Below, one piece after another: positions 44,369 to 52,801 of a DNA stretch of 64,000 nucleotides. Made by a program: the position numbers and the translations under genes. The notes under the pieces were generated by a model. It worked only from the letters and a program-made list of their open reading frames with translations, was not told where the DNA came from and made no database searches. Source of the stretch: an uncultured Acetatifactor sp. (GTDB lineage Bacteria > Bacillota > Clostridia > Lachnospirales > Lachnospiraceae); contig NZ_CAJUCP010000020.1 in NCBI RefSeq assembly GCF_910585425.1, positions 1 through 64,000 on the forward strand, read 5' to 3'. Within the stretch, counting starts at the first letter, position 1. Each line of letters begins with the position of its first letter.

Positions 44369-47300
44369 CTACCCTTCCGCCTCCGGCAGGAGCACCTTCG
44401 CCGCCTCCAGGAACTCCTCCGTCCTGCTCATCAGAAGCTCCGCGTCCTTTTCCATCAGCCCTGTCTTCTTATATCTGTAAGTAAAGAAGGGCTTCCCATA
44501 GGCCGTAAAGTTCAGGCTCTGCCCGTACTTCCCCATGATATCCGGAATCCTGGCCGGATCCAGCTCCGCGTCAGGCCGGAAGGTAAAGGCGATACGCTCG
44601 TTCTTCCCCTTTATGTCCGTCATGTAGAGCCTGTGGGCGGCCACCCGGATCAGGGAAATCCGCAGCAGGTTGTCCACGGACTTGGGGATCTCCCCGAAGC
44701 GGTCCAGCAGCTCGTCCCGCATGTCGTCCCGCTCCTTCACGTTCTCGATGCCGGCGATCCGTTTGTAGATGTCCAGTTTCTGCACCTCATTGACGATGTA
44801 GGTGGGCGGGATGAAAGCGTCCACGTCCAGGTCGATCACCGTGGCGAAGTCCTGGGGCGCTTTCCCTCCCTTTAAGCCCTGCACGGCTTCGTTCAGCATC
44901 TTGCAGTACAGATCGTAGCCCACGGCCTCCATATGCCCGTGCTGGCGCACCCCCAAAAGGTTCCCCGCCCCCCGGATCTCCAGGTCCCGCATGGCGATCT
45001 TGAAGCCGCTGCCCAGATCCGTGAACTCACGGATGGCCGAGAGCCGCTTCTCCGCCACCTCCTTCAGCATCTTGTCCCGCTTGTACATCAGAAAGGCATA
45101 GGCGGTGCGGTTGGAACGGCCCACCCGGCCCCTGAGCTGGTAGAGCTGGGACAGGCCTAGGTTGTCGGAATCATGAATGATCATGGTGTTCACATTGGAG
45201 ATGTCCAGCCCGGTCTCGATGATGGTGGTGGACACCAGCACGTCTATCTCCCCGTTAATGAACTCAAACATGATCCGCTCCAGCTCGCTCTCCTTCATCT
45301 GGCCGTGGGCGTAGGACACGGTGGCCTCGGGCAGCAGCGCCGCCAGTCCGGCGGCCACGTCCGCGATGTTGTTCACCCTGTTGTACACATAGTAGACCTG
45401 CCCGCCTCTGGCCAGCTCCCTGGAGACGGCCTCCCGCACCAGCTCCTCGTTGTACTCGCAGACAAAGGTCTGGATGGGCTGGCGGTCCCCCGGGGGCTCC
45501 TCCAGCACGCTCATGTCCCGTATCCCGATCAGGCTCATGTGCAGGGTCCTGGGGATGGGGGTGGCGGTGAGGGTCAGCACATCCACGTCCTCCTTCAGCT
45601 TCTTGATCTTCTCCTTGTGGGTCACGCCGAAGCGCTGCTCCTCGTCTATGATCAACAGCCCCAGATCCTTGAATTTCACGTCATTGGACAATACCCTGTG
45701 GGTGCCGATGACGATGTCCACCAAGCCCTTCTGGAGGTCCGTAACGGTCTTTTTGATCTCCCCGGGGGTGCGGAAGCGGCTCATGAGCTCTATGCGGATG
45801 GGATAGTCCTTCATGCGCTGGACAAAGGTGGTGTGGTGCTGCTGGGCCAATATGGTGGTAGGCACCAGGTACACCACCTGCTTGCCCTCCTGGACGGCCT
45901 TGAAAGCCGCCCGGATGGCGATTTCGGTCTTGCCGTAGCCCACGTCCCCGCAGATGAGGCGATCCATGATTTTGCCGCTCTCCATGTCGGACTTTGTGTC
46001 CGCAATGGCCGCCAGCTGATCCTCCGTCTCCTCGAAGGGGAACATCTCCTCGAACTCCCGCTGCCAGACGGTATCCTTTTCATAGGCATGGCCCTGGCTC
46101 TGCTGGCGCAGGGCGTAGAGCTGCACCAGGTCTGTGGCCACCTCGTTGACGGCGCTGCGTACTTTGCTTTTAGTGCGCTCCCACTCTTTGGAGCCCAGCT
46201 TATTGAGCTTGGGCTTCCTGGCATCGGCGGAGGCGTACTTCTGGATCACATCCAGGCCCGTGGCCAGCACGTAGAGGTTGCCGCCGTCCCGGTACTCTAT
46301 CTTGATGTAGTCCTTGACCACGCCCTCCATCTCCACCTTCTCGATGCCCTGATAGATTCCCAGCCCGTGGCTTTCGTGGACCACGTAGTCCCCCACCTTC
46401 AGTTCGTTGAAATCCTTGATCTTCTGGCCCTCGTAGAGCCTCTTCGTCCGTTTCTTCTTTTTCTCCGCGCCGAAAATGTCGGTCTCGGACAGCACCACGA
46501 ATTTCAGCAGCGGGTACTCGAAGCCTTTGTCTACATGGCCGTAGTAGGTCACCACCTCTCCGGCCTGCACCTCCCGCAGGGGATCCTCGGTATAGATGGC
46601 GGTGAGCTCCTGATCCCGCAGATCCTCCGCCAGGCGCTTTGCCCTGGTGCGGGAGCCGGACAGCAGCAAGACCCGGTAGCCGTTCCTGCGGAACATCTTC
46701 AGATCCCGCACCAGGGCCTCGAAGCTGTTGTTGTAGGGGGCCACGTTCCTGGCGGCCACGTCCATCTTCCTGTCGGGCCTGAAATACCCCTTTGCCTCCA
46801 TGGTGGACAGGGTGACCACGCTGCCCTTCAGGAGATTGGCCGCCACCTGATCCCCGCTGTAGAGCACGTTCATCTGGCCGGGCAGGATGTATCCCTTCTC
46901 CGCCCGCTGCCGCATGCTCTCGGAAAACTCCAGCTCTATGGCCTCGGCCTGCTCTTTTACACGGTTGGGCTCATCTATGAAATATACCGGCCCCGCATTC
47001 CCCCCAGCCGCTCTGCCGCCTCTGTTCAGCCTCCCGTCTACCGCGCCTGGAGTACCGCCGACTGTCTGCTTCCCGCCTGCCGCGCCTGTGGCACCGCCTC
47101 CCGCCTGCCCGGTGCCCTGGCCCGGGGCAGGGCCGCCCCGGGCCAGCCGCACCAGTATCTCCGGCAGGGTCATAGTGTCTTCATAGAAGTACCGGATGTA
47201 CCCCTCCAGGTTCACCTTGGCCTTGAATTCCAGGAGCTGCTCCTTTAATTCCTTTACCTGGGAAGCGATGCGGTGGGCCTCCTCGGTCTGGAAAGCCTCC

Positions 47301-48052
47301 CGGAAGATTTTCTGCTGCTTCGCGGCCTCCGCCTCCAGCTTCCTGATGCCTGCCCGGATGCGGTCCTCCTCCAGCACGAACTCCGTGGCAGGGAAGACGG
47401 AGATGCCCTCCAGGCTCTCGATGGAGCGCTGGCTTAAGATGTCGAAGCTGCGGATGGACTCCACCTCGTCCCCCCACAGCTCGATGCGGTAGGGGTTCTC
47501 CTCGGTGAGGTCGAAGATGTCGATGATGCCGCCCCGGACGGAGAACTGTCCCGGGCTCTCCACCTGGTAGCTCTTCTCATAGCCCATATCCACCAGCCGC
47601 CTGCGCAGCTCCCCCTCGTCCAGGGCGCTGCCCTTATACACATCGATCACGTCCCTGTCCGGCTCCCACATGACCTGAGGGGACATGAGGGCGGCGTAGG
47701 TGGTGACGATGGTCACGGGCTTCTTCTCCATGAGCCTGCGCAGCACCTTCACCCGCTCCTTCACCAGCTGGTTGCCGTGGATGTCCGCCTGGAAGAAGAT
47801 CAGGTCCTTGGCTGGGTACAACATGACATTCCTGTCATAAAATCTGTATTCTTCGAAGAGCTCCTTTGCTTTCAGGTCGCTGTAAGTGACGATGACCTTG
47901 ATGCGGAAGCCATCGCCCAACCCGTAGATCATATGCAGCTTCTGGGAGTCCACGCAGCCGGTGAGCGCGGTGACGCCCAGGCCTTTCCGGATGGCCTCCC
48001 TGATATTGCCGTATTCCGCCAGCTCCTGCAGCGGCGCCAGTAATGCCTGCAT
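44369..48052 (-). CDS. mfd: transcription-repair coupling factor
   Basis: 1227 residues. Mfd releases stalled RNA polymerase and recruits UvrA. Domains in order: UvrB-like N-terminal region (to ~430), RNA-polymerase interaction domain (GDYVVHESHGLGIYQGIEKV, ~555), RecA-like translocase with Walker A GDVGYGKTE (~702), DEEQ box (~800), TRG motif region and C-terminal TRCF domain. Residues ~305-355 are a Gly/Ala-rich insert in the UvrB-like region, absent from standard Mfd. ATG 48052 follows AGGAGGACGC. It lies downstream of pth, as in many Firmicutes. Confidence 0.97.
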   Translation of the reverse strand: MQALLAPLQELAEYGNIREAIRKGLGVTALTGCVDSQKLHMIYGLGDGFRIKVIVTYSDLKAKELFEEYRFYDRNVMLYPAKDLIFFQADIHGNQLVKERVKVLRRLMEKKPVTIVTTYAALMSPQVMWEPDRDVIDVYKGSALDEGELRRRLVDMGYEKSYQVESPGQFSVRGGIIDIFDLTEENPYRIELWGDEVESIRSFDILSQRSIESLEGISVFPATEFVLEEDRIRAGIRKLEAEAAKQQKIFREAFQTEEAHRIASQVKELKEQLLEFKAKVNLEGYIRYFYEDTMTLPEILVRLARGGPAPGQGTGQAGGGATGAAGGKQTVGGTPGAVDGRLNRGGRAAGGNAGPVYFIDEPNRVKEQAEAIELEFSESMRQRAEKGYILPGQMNVLYSGDQVAANLLKGSVVTLSTMEAKGYFRPDRKMDVAARNVAPYNNSFEALVRDLKMFRRNGYRVLLLSGSRTRAKRLAEDLRDQELTAIYTEDPLREVQAGEVVTYYGHVDKGFEYPLLKFVVLSETDIFGAEKKKKRTKRLYEGQKIKDFNELKVGDYVVHESHGLGIYQGIEKVEMEGVVKDYIKIEYRDGGNLYVLATGLDVIQKYASADARKPKLNKLGSKEWERTKSKVRSAVNEVATDLVQLYALRQQSQGHAYEKDTVWQREFEEMFPFEETEDQLAAIADTKSDMESGKIMDRLICGDVGYGKTEIAIRAAFKAVQEGKQVVYLVPTTILAQQHHTTFVQRMKDYPIRIELMSRFRTPGEIKKTVTDLQKGLVDIVIGTHRVLSNDVKFKDLGLLIIDEEQRFGVTHKEKIKKLKEDVDVLTLTATPIPRTLHMSLIGIRDMSVLEEPPGDRQPIQTFVCEYNEELVREAVSRELARGGQVYYVYNRVNNIADVAAGLAALLPEATVSYAHGQMKESELERIMFEFINGEIDVLVSTTIIETGLDISNVNTMIIHDSDNLGLSQLYQLRGRVGRSNRTAYAFLMYKRDKMLKEVAEKRLSAIREFTDLGSGFKIAMRDLEIRGAGNLLGVRQHGHMEAVGYDLYCKMLNEAVQGLKGGKAPQDFATVIDLDVDAFIPPTYIVNEVQKLDIYKRIAGIENVKERDDMRDELLDRFGEIPKSVDNLLRISLIRVAAHRLYMTDIKGKNERIAFTFRPDAELDPARIPDIMGKYGQSLNFTAYGKPFFTYRYKKTGLMEKDAELLMSRTEEFLEAAKVLLPEAEG

Positions 48053-48265
48053 TGCGTCCTCCTGTTATCCAATCCCTCTCCGGCCTTGCGGACCGGTCCG
48101 GCTGATCCGGAATTCCTTTCGGGCTTCCTGATTCGCCGGGACTTTCCGGAGATATCTCAGCCTCTCTCAGAATCCGTGATTTCCTGATTCCTCAGCTTTC
48201 CCCGGTGCTGCTGTCATTGTTTTTTTGCGTTTTCGTTCTATATTTTTTGTTATTTCGTCCCATCA

Positions 48266-49036
48266 TCAAAGCCGGCTGCTCTCTCCGGCAGCCTTTTCTC
48301 CCGTCTCCGGTCCCCCGGCCTCTCCGGGCTGTTTGGCTTCCTCGGGCTTTTGGAAGCCCTGCTTTTCCGATGGCTCATTCTGCTCTTTCGGCTCCTTTGG
48401 CTCTTTCGGTTCCCTTGGCCCTTTCGGCTCCCTTGGCCCTTTCGGCTCCTTTGGCTCCTTAACAGGCTTCTTCACGGTATTGAACTGGTTCATGGCAACG
48501 TCAGGCCCTTGGGCAATGATCGTCCGGATGGCATCCGCCGCCCGGCCCGCGGCCTCGTCCATAGCCTCCCTGTCTTTCGGCGAGAACCGCCCCAGCACAT
48601 AGTCCACCAGATCCCAGCCCGGGGGCTTCTCCCCCACGCCCATCTTCACCCGGATGAAGCCGTCGTGCCCCAGATGGGCGATGATGTTCTTCAGGCCGTT
48701 GTGCCCCCCTGCGCTGCCCTTTTTGCGGATGCGGATCTGCCCTACCTCCAGGCTCACGTCGTCGGAGATCACGATCAGCTCCGTGGTCTCGTCCGCCTTA
48801 TAGAAGTCGATCAACTGCCTGACGCACTCGCCGCTTAAGTTCATATAAGTCTGGGGCTTGGCCAGGACACACTTCTGCCCTGCCGCCATGCCCTTGCCGA
48901 TGATGGCCTTATGCCTCTTCTCCAGAATGGAGATGTTCTCTTTCGCCGCCAGCTTATCCAGCACCAGGAAGCCCACATTGTGCCGCGTGCCCTCGTATTC
49001 CCTGCCGGGGTTCCCCAGCCCTACAATAATATACAT
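48266..49036 (-). CDS. pth: peptidyl-tRNA hydrolase with low-complexity tail
   Basis: Recycles peptidyl-tRNA released during translation. Catalytic residues are visible: Asn9 in VGLGNPG, His19 in TRHNVGF and Asp in VISDDVSLEVGQ, with GSAGGHNGLKN following. The core ends near residue 187; the last ~70 residues are a Lys/Pro/Glu repeat tail (KEPKEP, KGPREP, KEPKEPKEQ) encoded by 9-bp-like direct repeats. Total 256 residues against ~190 usual. ATG 49036 follows GGAGTTTGCT; the frame is open to 49048. Confidence 0.96.
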   Translation of the reverse strand: MYIIVGLGNPGREYEGTRHNVGFLVLDKLAAKENISILEKRHKAIIGKGMAAGQKCVLAKPQTYMNLSGECVRQLIDFYKADETTELIVISDDVSLEVGQIRIRKKGSAGGHNGLKNIIAHLGHDGFIRVKMGVGEKPPGWDLVDYVLGRFSPKDREAMDEAAGRAADAIRTIIAQGPDVAMNQFNTVKKPVKEPKEPKGPREPKGPREPKEPKEPKEQNEPSEKQGFQKPEEAKQPGEAGGPETGEKAAGESSRL

Positions 49037-49094
49037 AGCAAACTCCAATCTGCCCGCCCGGGCTGCACCCGGCCAGGCCTTTTTTCCGGTCTCC

Positions 49095-49592
49095 TCACCG
49101 AATCGAATCCAGGAATCCTTTCAGCCTCTCCCTCTGGGCGGAAATGCATCTGTCCGAGTCGAAGAAGGCGATCAGCTCCTCCCTGCCTATCCAGCGATAG
49201 CCTATGGTCTCGCCCTCCTGGAGCGCAACGGAAGTCTTCGGCGCGTCCGTGACGCACAGGTAGCCGTGGTGGATTGCATGGCTTCTGTCGCTCACAGTGC
49301 GGTACAGCTCTTCCAGCTCCCCGGCCTCTATCCCGCTCTCCTCCCGAAGCTCCCTCCGCGCGCCCTGCAGGGGCGTCTCCCCCTTCAGGGCGCTTCCTCC
49401 CGCGCCGATTTCCTCGAAGCCGGGGTAGGCCTCTTTCCGGAAATCCCTCTGCAGCAGGAGATAGTCTCCGTCCACATGCCTCACCACCACCTCGCAGACC
49501 AGGTGGTAGAGGCCCTCTCCAATTTCTTCCCCGCGTATCAGATCCGTCCCTGTCTTTGTTCCCTGCCTGTCATAGGCGTCCCAGATTTCCAT
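49095..49592 (-). CDS. Nudix hydrolase
   Basis: 165 residues. The Nudix box is complete: GGSALKGETPLQGARRELRE followed by ESGIE (about residues 65-90), giving G-x5-E-x7-REL-x-EE-x-G-I. The start MEIWDAYDRQGTKTGTDLIRG resembles the isopentenyl-diphosphate isomerase/MutT-like group that begins with '.D.....G......R', but the substrate is uncertain. It is 58 nt upstream of pth. Confidence 0.88.
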   Translation of the reverse strand: MEIWDAYDRQGTKTGTDLIRGEEIGEGLYHLVCEVVVRHVDGDYLLLQRDFRKEAYPGFEEIGAGGSALKGETPLQGARRELREESGIEAGELEELYRTVSDRSHAIHHGYLCVTDAPKTSVALQEGETIGYRWIGREELIAFFDSDRCISAQRERLKGFLDSIR

Positions 49593-49638
49593 AGGCTGCT
49601 CCTGTCGGTTTTCTTTTTGATAGAATTTTAGGTGGTTT

Positions 49639-49730
49639 GGATTCTATTATAAAACCACGATAATAGAATCCTGATTTTGGATTCTATTATAAAACCATGA
49701 TAATAGAATCCTGCATTTGGATTCTATTAT
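49639..49730. repeat. 40-bp hairpin repeats upstream of the Nudix gene
   Basis: Two complete units (49639-49671, 49679-49711) have perfect 12-bp arms, GGATTCTATTAT and ATAATAGAATCC, around a 9-nt loop; a third half-unit (49719-49730) follows. The period is exactly 40 bp. AT-rich composition contrasts with the flanking genes. Function unknown: operator cluster, RNA hairpins, or remnant of a mobile element. Confidence 0.92.
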
Positions 49731-49804
49731 ACATACGATTGTGGTCAATTGTAAAGCGAAATGGCGGATACTTGGCCTTAATCCTATACCACCCCCTGCG
49801 CCTT

Positions 49805-50192
49805 TCAGTTCCTTATATAAACAGTGCTTCGAGAAGCCCCTTCCTTTTTCAGCCATTTTTTTCCTACCATTTTGGCAAGGATTTCTCTCGCTCTGCGCTG
49901 TTTGATGCCTAAGAGCTCGGTTGCCTGCATAGTGGTGATAAAGCCATTTTCAATCACAAATTTACAAATCAATTCTTCTTGTTCGCTTTCCGGCAGTTTT
50001 CCGGCAGTTTTCCGGCAGTTCTACTGCCGTCAACACTATATTGAGATAAATCAATGCCATCAACCTGCCCTCGATAAATATTTATCCGAAGATCCAACTC
50101 CCCACCGATGAACTCCGGTTCCCGCAAACCGGCAGCTTCTCCTTGAACTCCACATTCCTGGATTCACCGGCGAGAATTTCTACAATAGTCAT
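49805..50192 (-). pseudogene. broken AlbA_2-type (Schlafen-like) ATP-binding HTH protein
   Basis: From ATG 50192 (RBS AGGAGGTATCC) the frame reads MTIVEILAGESRNVEFKEKLP, the AlbA_2 N-terminus, then jumps out of frame. The second frame gives REPEFIGGELDLRINIYRGQ, the distal part of such proteins, and the third gives a C-terminal winged helix (FVIENGFITTMQATELLGIK, RAREILAKMVGKKWLKKE). Most of the central region is deleted. Three 11-bp copies of CCGGCAGTTTT (about 49999-50031) cause one of the frame changes. Confidence 0.75.
49998..50032. repeat. 11-bp tandem repeat in the AlbA_2-type pseudogene
   Basis: TTTCCGGCAGT is repeated three times. Because 11 is not a multiple of three, each gain or loss shifts the frame. 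Confidence 0.8.
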
Positions 50193-50269
50193 GGATACCT
50201 CCTGTTTTCCAGAATATCCCTCTCAAAATCCCTGTTCCTTTTGTGCAAGCCTGCAACGCTTGACTATCC

Positions 50270-50284
50270 GTGTACATTGTACAC
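50270..50284. promoter_or_regulatory. near-palindrome, possible operator
   Basis: GTGTACATTGTACAC is symmetric apart from its centre and lies 9 nt after a TTGACT element, but no -10 follows at the right distance. It sits in the 50193-50800 gap. Confidence 0.35.
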
Positions 50285-50463
50285 TCAGTCATACATATTA
50301 TCAATGTTTTATTGATTTATTTCCTGAAATAAGCTATCGTTTCTGTCATGCACCATTTCCCGGACCAGGCGGCACAGGTTTTTGGACGGCCATCTGGGCA
50401 CCGCGCATCGTCCACCGGCAGAATCAACAAAATAACCGCAGAGAAAAATTTTCGAATATGGGA

Positions 50464-50492
50464 TTGAAATTCCTCCACGGATGTGCTAAAAT
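50464..50492 (+). promoter_or_regulatory. predicted promoter of the ABC-F gene
   Basis: TTGAAA, exactly 17 nt, TAAAAT. It lies about 310 nt upstream of the ABC-F start, giving a roughly 300-nt leader. Confidence 0.7.
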
Positions 50493-50536
50493 GAATCCCA
50501 TCAACAGAAAGATACCATCCGGTAAAAGGTGAAGGA

Positions 50537-50551
50537 ATGATTAATCGATAA
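50537..50551 (+). promoter_or_regulatory. possible leader mini-ORF in the ABC-F 5' region
   Basis: AAAGGTGAAGGA directly precedes ATG-ATT-AAT-CGA-TAA, a four-codon ORF. Downstream lies a GCCTGT-AAG-ACAGGC hairpin (about 50587-50601) and a run of seven T near 50648. The layout resembles translation-attenuated leaders of ABC-F resistance genes; the role is inferred. Confidence 0.4.
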
Positions 50552-50800
50552 CAAATTCGGGAAAAAGCAGACATTTTTTACAGAAAGCCTGTAAGACAGG
50601 CCTGTTTGCGTATGCCGAATCTGTTATCGCTCCCATTCCAGAAGCCTTTTTTTCTATGCCGGAATTTCCATGTCAGACGCAATTCCATGTCATGCGCATT
50701 TCCCCAAGCGGCATGCTGACAGCATGCAGGCAGGCTTCCCCTGAGAGCGGCTCTTCTCTCGGCCCCGCAGACAGGCGGGCTTTCGGAACAGGAGGCCATC

Positions 50801-52363
50801 ATGTTACAGATAAAAAACCTGAATATCACCCACAAAAAAGACCTGCGCCTGATCCTGCAGGATTTTTCCTTCGTGCTGAACCACGGAGACAGGGCCGTCA
50901 TCATCGGGGAGGAGGGCAACGGCAAGTCCACCCTGCTGAGATGGATCTACGACCCGGCGCTGACAGAGGACTATGCCGAGGCCAGCGGCCAGCGGATCGC
51001 CTCCGGAGAGCGTCTGGCCTATCTGCCCCAGGAGCTGCCGAAAGCGGACGCGGCAAAGACCCTCTACGAATTCTTCGCGGAGGATACGTCCTTCTATGAG
51101 CAGACGCCCCGGGAGCTGGGCGCCCTGGCTGGGAGCTTCCGCCTGCCCCAGGACTTCTTCTACGGGGACCAGGTCCTGGGGAGCCTGTCCGGCGGGGAGA
51201 AGGTGAAGGCCCAGATGATGCGGCTTTTGATGTCCCAGCCCACCGTGCTGCTGCTGGACGAGCCCTCCAACGACCTGGACATCGGGACGCTGCAATGGCT
51301 GGAGGAGATGATGCTGAACTGGCAGGGGGCAGTGCTCTACATCTCCCACGACGAGACCCTGATTGAGCGCACCGCCAACATGGTGATCCACATCGAGCAG
51401 ATCAGACGCAAGACCGTAAGCCGCATAACGGTGTCCCATATGCCCTATCTCCGGTACAGGCAGGAGCGGGAGGACAGGTTCGAGAAGCAGGCCAGGCAGG
51501 CTGCAAACGAGCGGCGGGAGAAGGAGATCCGGGACGAAAAGCTCCATCGAATCGAGCAGAGCGTAGCCTACTATCAGAAGACCATCACAAGGCAGAACCC
51601 CTCCAAGGGCAGACTCCTGAAAAAGAAGATGAAGGCCGTGAAGAGCATGGAGCGCCGCTTCGAGCGCCAGGACGAGGACATGACCCGGATGCCCGAGGAG
51701 GAGGACGCCATCTTCTTCAAGCTGGGGGAAAAGGACGCCGCCATCCCCGCGGGAAAGACTGTCATCGAATATGGCCTACCCTGCCTGCGGACGCCGGACG
51801 GCGCCAGGGTTCTGGCGAAGGACGTCTCCCTGCATGTCCGGGGCTCTGAAAAAATCGGCATCATCGGCCACAACGGCGCGGGCAAGACCACGCTGCTGCG
51901 CATGATCGCGGAGGAGCTCCTCTCCCGGACGGACATCCACGCGGCCTACATGCCCCAGAATTACGAGGATCTGCTGAACCTGGAGGCCACCCCCGTGGAC
52001 TATCTGGCGCAGACCGGGGACAAGGAGGAGGCGACCAGGATCCGGACCTTCCTGGGCTCCCTGAAGTACACCTTCGACGAGATGGACCATCCAATCGCGG
52101 AGCTGTCCGGGGGCCAGAAGGCCAAGGTGCTGCTGTTGAAGATGAGCCTGTCCGGGGCCAATGTGCTGATCCTTGACGAGCCTACGCGGAACTTCTCCGC
52201 CCTGTCCGCCCCGGTGATTCGGCGGATGTTGGCGGAATTCCCCGGGGCCGTCATCAGCATCTCCCATGACAGGAAGTACCTGACGGAGGTCTGCGACAAG
52301 GTATACCGGCTCACGGGAGAAGGACTCCTGGAAGATTTCTCCCTTCTCCGGGAAAGCCACTGA
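50801..52363 (+). CDS. ABC-F family ATPase, ribosome-protection type
   Basis: 520-residue soluble protein with two ATPase domains and no membrane segment. Domain 1: Walker A GEEGNGKS (36-43), LSGGEKVKAQ, LLLDEPSNDLD. The charged interdomain linker (about residues 200-290) contacts the ribosome in this family. Domain 2: Walker A GHNGAGKT (~356), LSGGQKAK, LILDEPTRNFS. The DEPTRNFS form is typical of the Lsa/Vga/VmlR-like branch, whose members release lincosamide, streptogramin A or pleuromutilin antibiotics from the ribosome. Strong AGGAGG before the ATG. Resistance specificity cannot be judged from sequence alone. Confidence 0.9.
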   Translation: MLQIKNLNITHKKDLRLILQDFSFVLNHGDRAVIIGEEGNGKSTLLRWIYDPALTEDYAEASGQRIASGERLAYLPQELPKADAAKTLYEFFAEDTSFYEQTPRELGALAGSFRLPQDFFYGDQVLGSLSGGEKVKAQMMRLLMSQPTVLLLDEPSNDLDIGTLQWLEEMMLNWQGAVLYISHDETLIERTANMVIHIEQIRRKTVSRITVSHMPYLRYRQEREDRFEKQARQAANERREKEIRDEKLHRIEQSVAYYQKTITRQNPSKGRLLKKKMKAVKSMERRFERQDEDMTRMPEEEDAIFFKLGEKDAAIPAGKTVIEYGLPCLRTPDGARVLAKDVSLHVRGSEKIGIIGHNGAGKTTLLRMIAEELLSRTDIHAAYMPQNYEDLLNLEATPVDYLAQTGDKEEATRIRTFLGSLKYTFDEMDHPIAELSGGQKAKVLLLKMSLSGANVLILDEPTRNFSALSAPVIRRMLAEFPGAVISISHDRKYLTEVCDKVYRLTGEGLLEDFSLLRESH

Positions 52364-52422
52364 GCAGCCCCCCACGGACTATAAGACACAAATCGCCATG
52401 GCATATAACGCTATAGTACAAA

Positions 52423-52448
52423 GGGGCTACCGTTCTAACGGTAGCCCC
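52423..52448. terminator. bidirectional terminator between ABC-F and spoVG
   Basis: GGGGCTACCGTT and AACGGTAGCCCC form a perfect 12-bp stem with a 2-nt gap between convergent genes. Short T runs flank it on both strands, better on the minus strand. Confidence 0.75.
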
Positions 52449-52488
52449 TTGGGGGATTTCACTGTCTGTCTTCCTATGATGTCACATC

Positions 52489-52761
52489 TCACTCCCCGTC
52501 CGGCTCCTCCAAAGCTCTCCTGTAGCTCTCCAGGATCACCTCCTGGATGGCTTCTCTTGCGGAGGCATTGATGGGATGGGCAATATCCTTGTATTCCCCG
52601 TCTGCCGTCCTCTTGCTGGGCATTGCGATGAACAGGCCCTTGTCGCCCTCTATCACCTTGATGTCATGCACCACGAACTCCTCGTCCAGGGTGATCGAGA
52701 CAATTGCCTTCATCCTGCCTTCCTTCGCAATCTTGCGAACGCGAACATCTGTAACCTGCAT
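52489..52761 (-). CDS. spoVG: septation/sporulation regulator SpoVG
   Basis: 90 residues, the normal length. Conserved core: MQVTDVRVRKIAKEGRMKAI, VSITLDEEFVVHDIKVIEG and GLFIAMPSKRTADGEYKDIA followed by HPI. SpoVG is a small nucleic-acid-binding protein affecting division and sporulation. It is 40 nt downstream of glgD and probably shares its transcript. Confidence 0.96.
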   Translation of the reverse strand: MQVTDVRVRKIAKEGRMKAIVSITLDEEFVVHDIKVIEGDKGLFIAMPSKRTADGEYKDIAHPINASAREAIQEVILESYRRALEEPDGE

Positions 52762-52801
52762 CCTTTAAAACCCCCTTATCCGGAATCAAAAGCCACCTAT
52801 G

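Noticed and set aside
45173..47248. 691-codon plus-strand frame inside mfd
   Set aside because: Entirely antisense to conserved Mfd domains, with atypical His/Leu/Val/Gln-rich composition and no homology that I recognise.
49639..49730. CRISPR array
   Set aside because: Regular 40-bp period suggested it, but the 'spacers' are nearly identical 7-nt segments, only 2.3 units exist and no cas gene is nearby.
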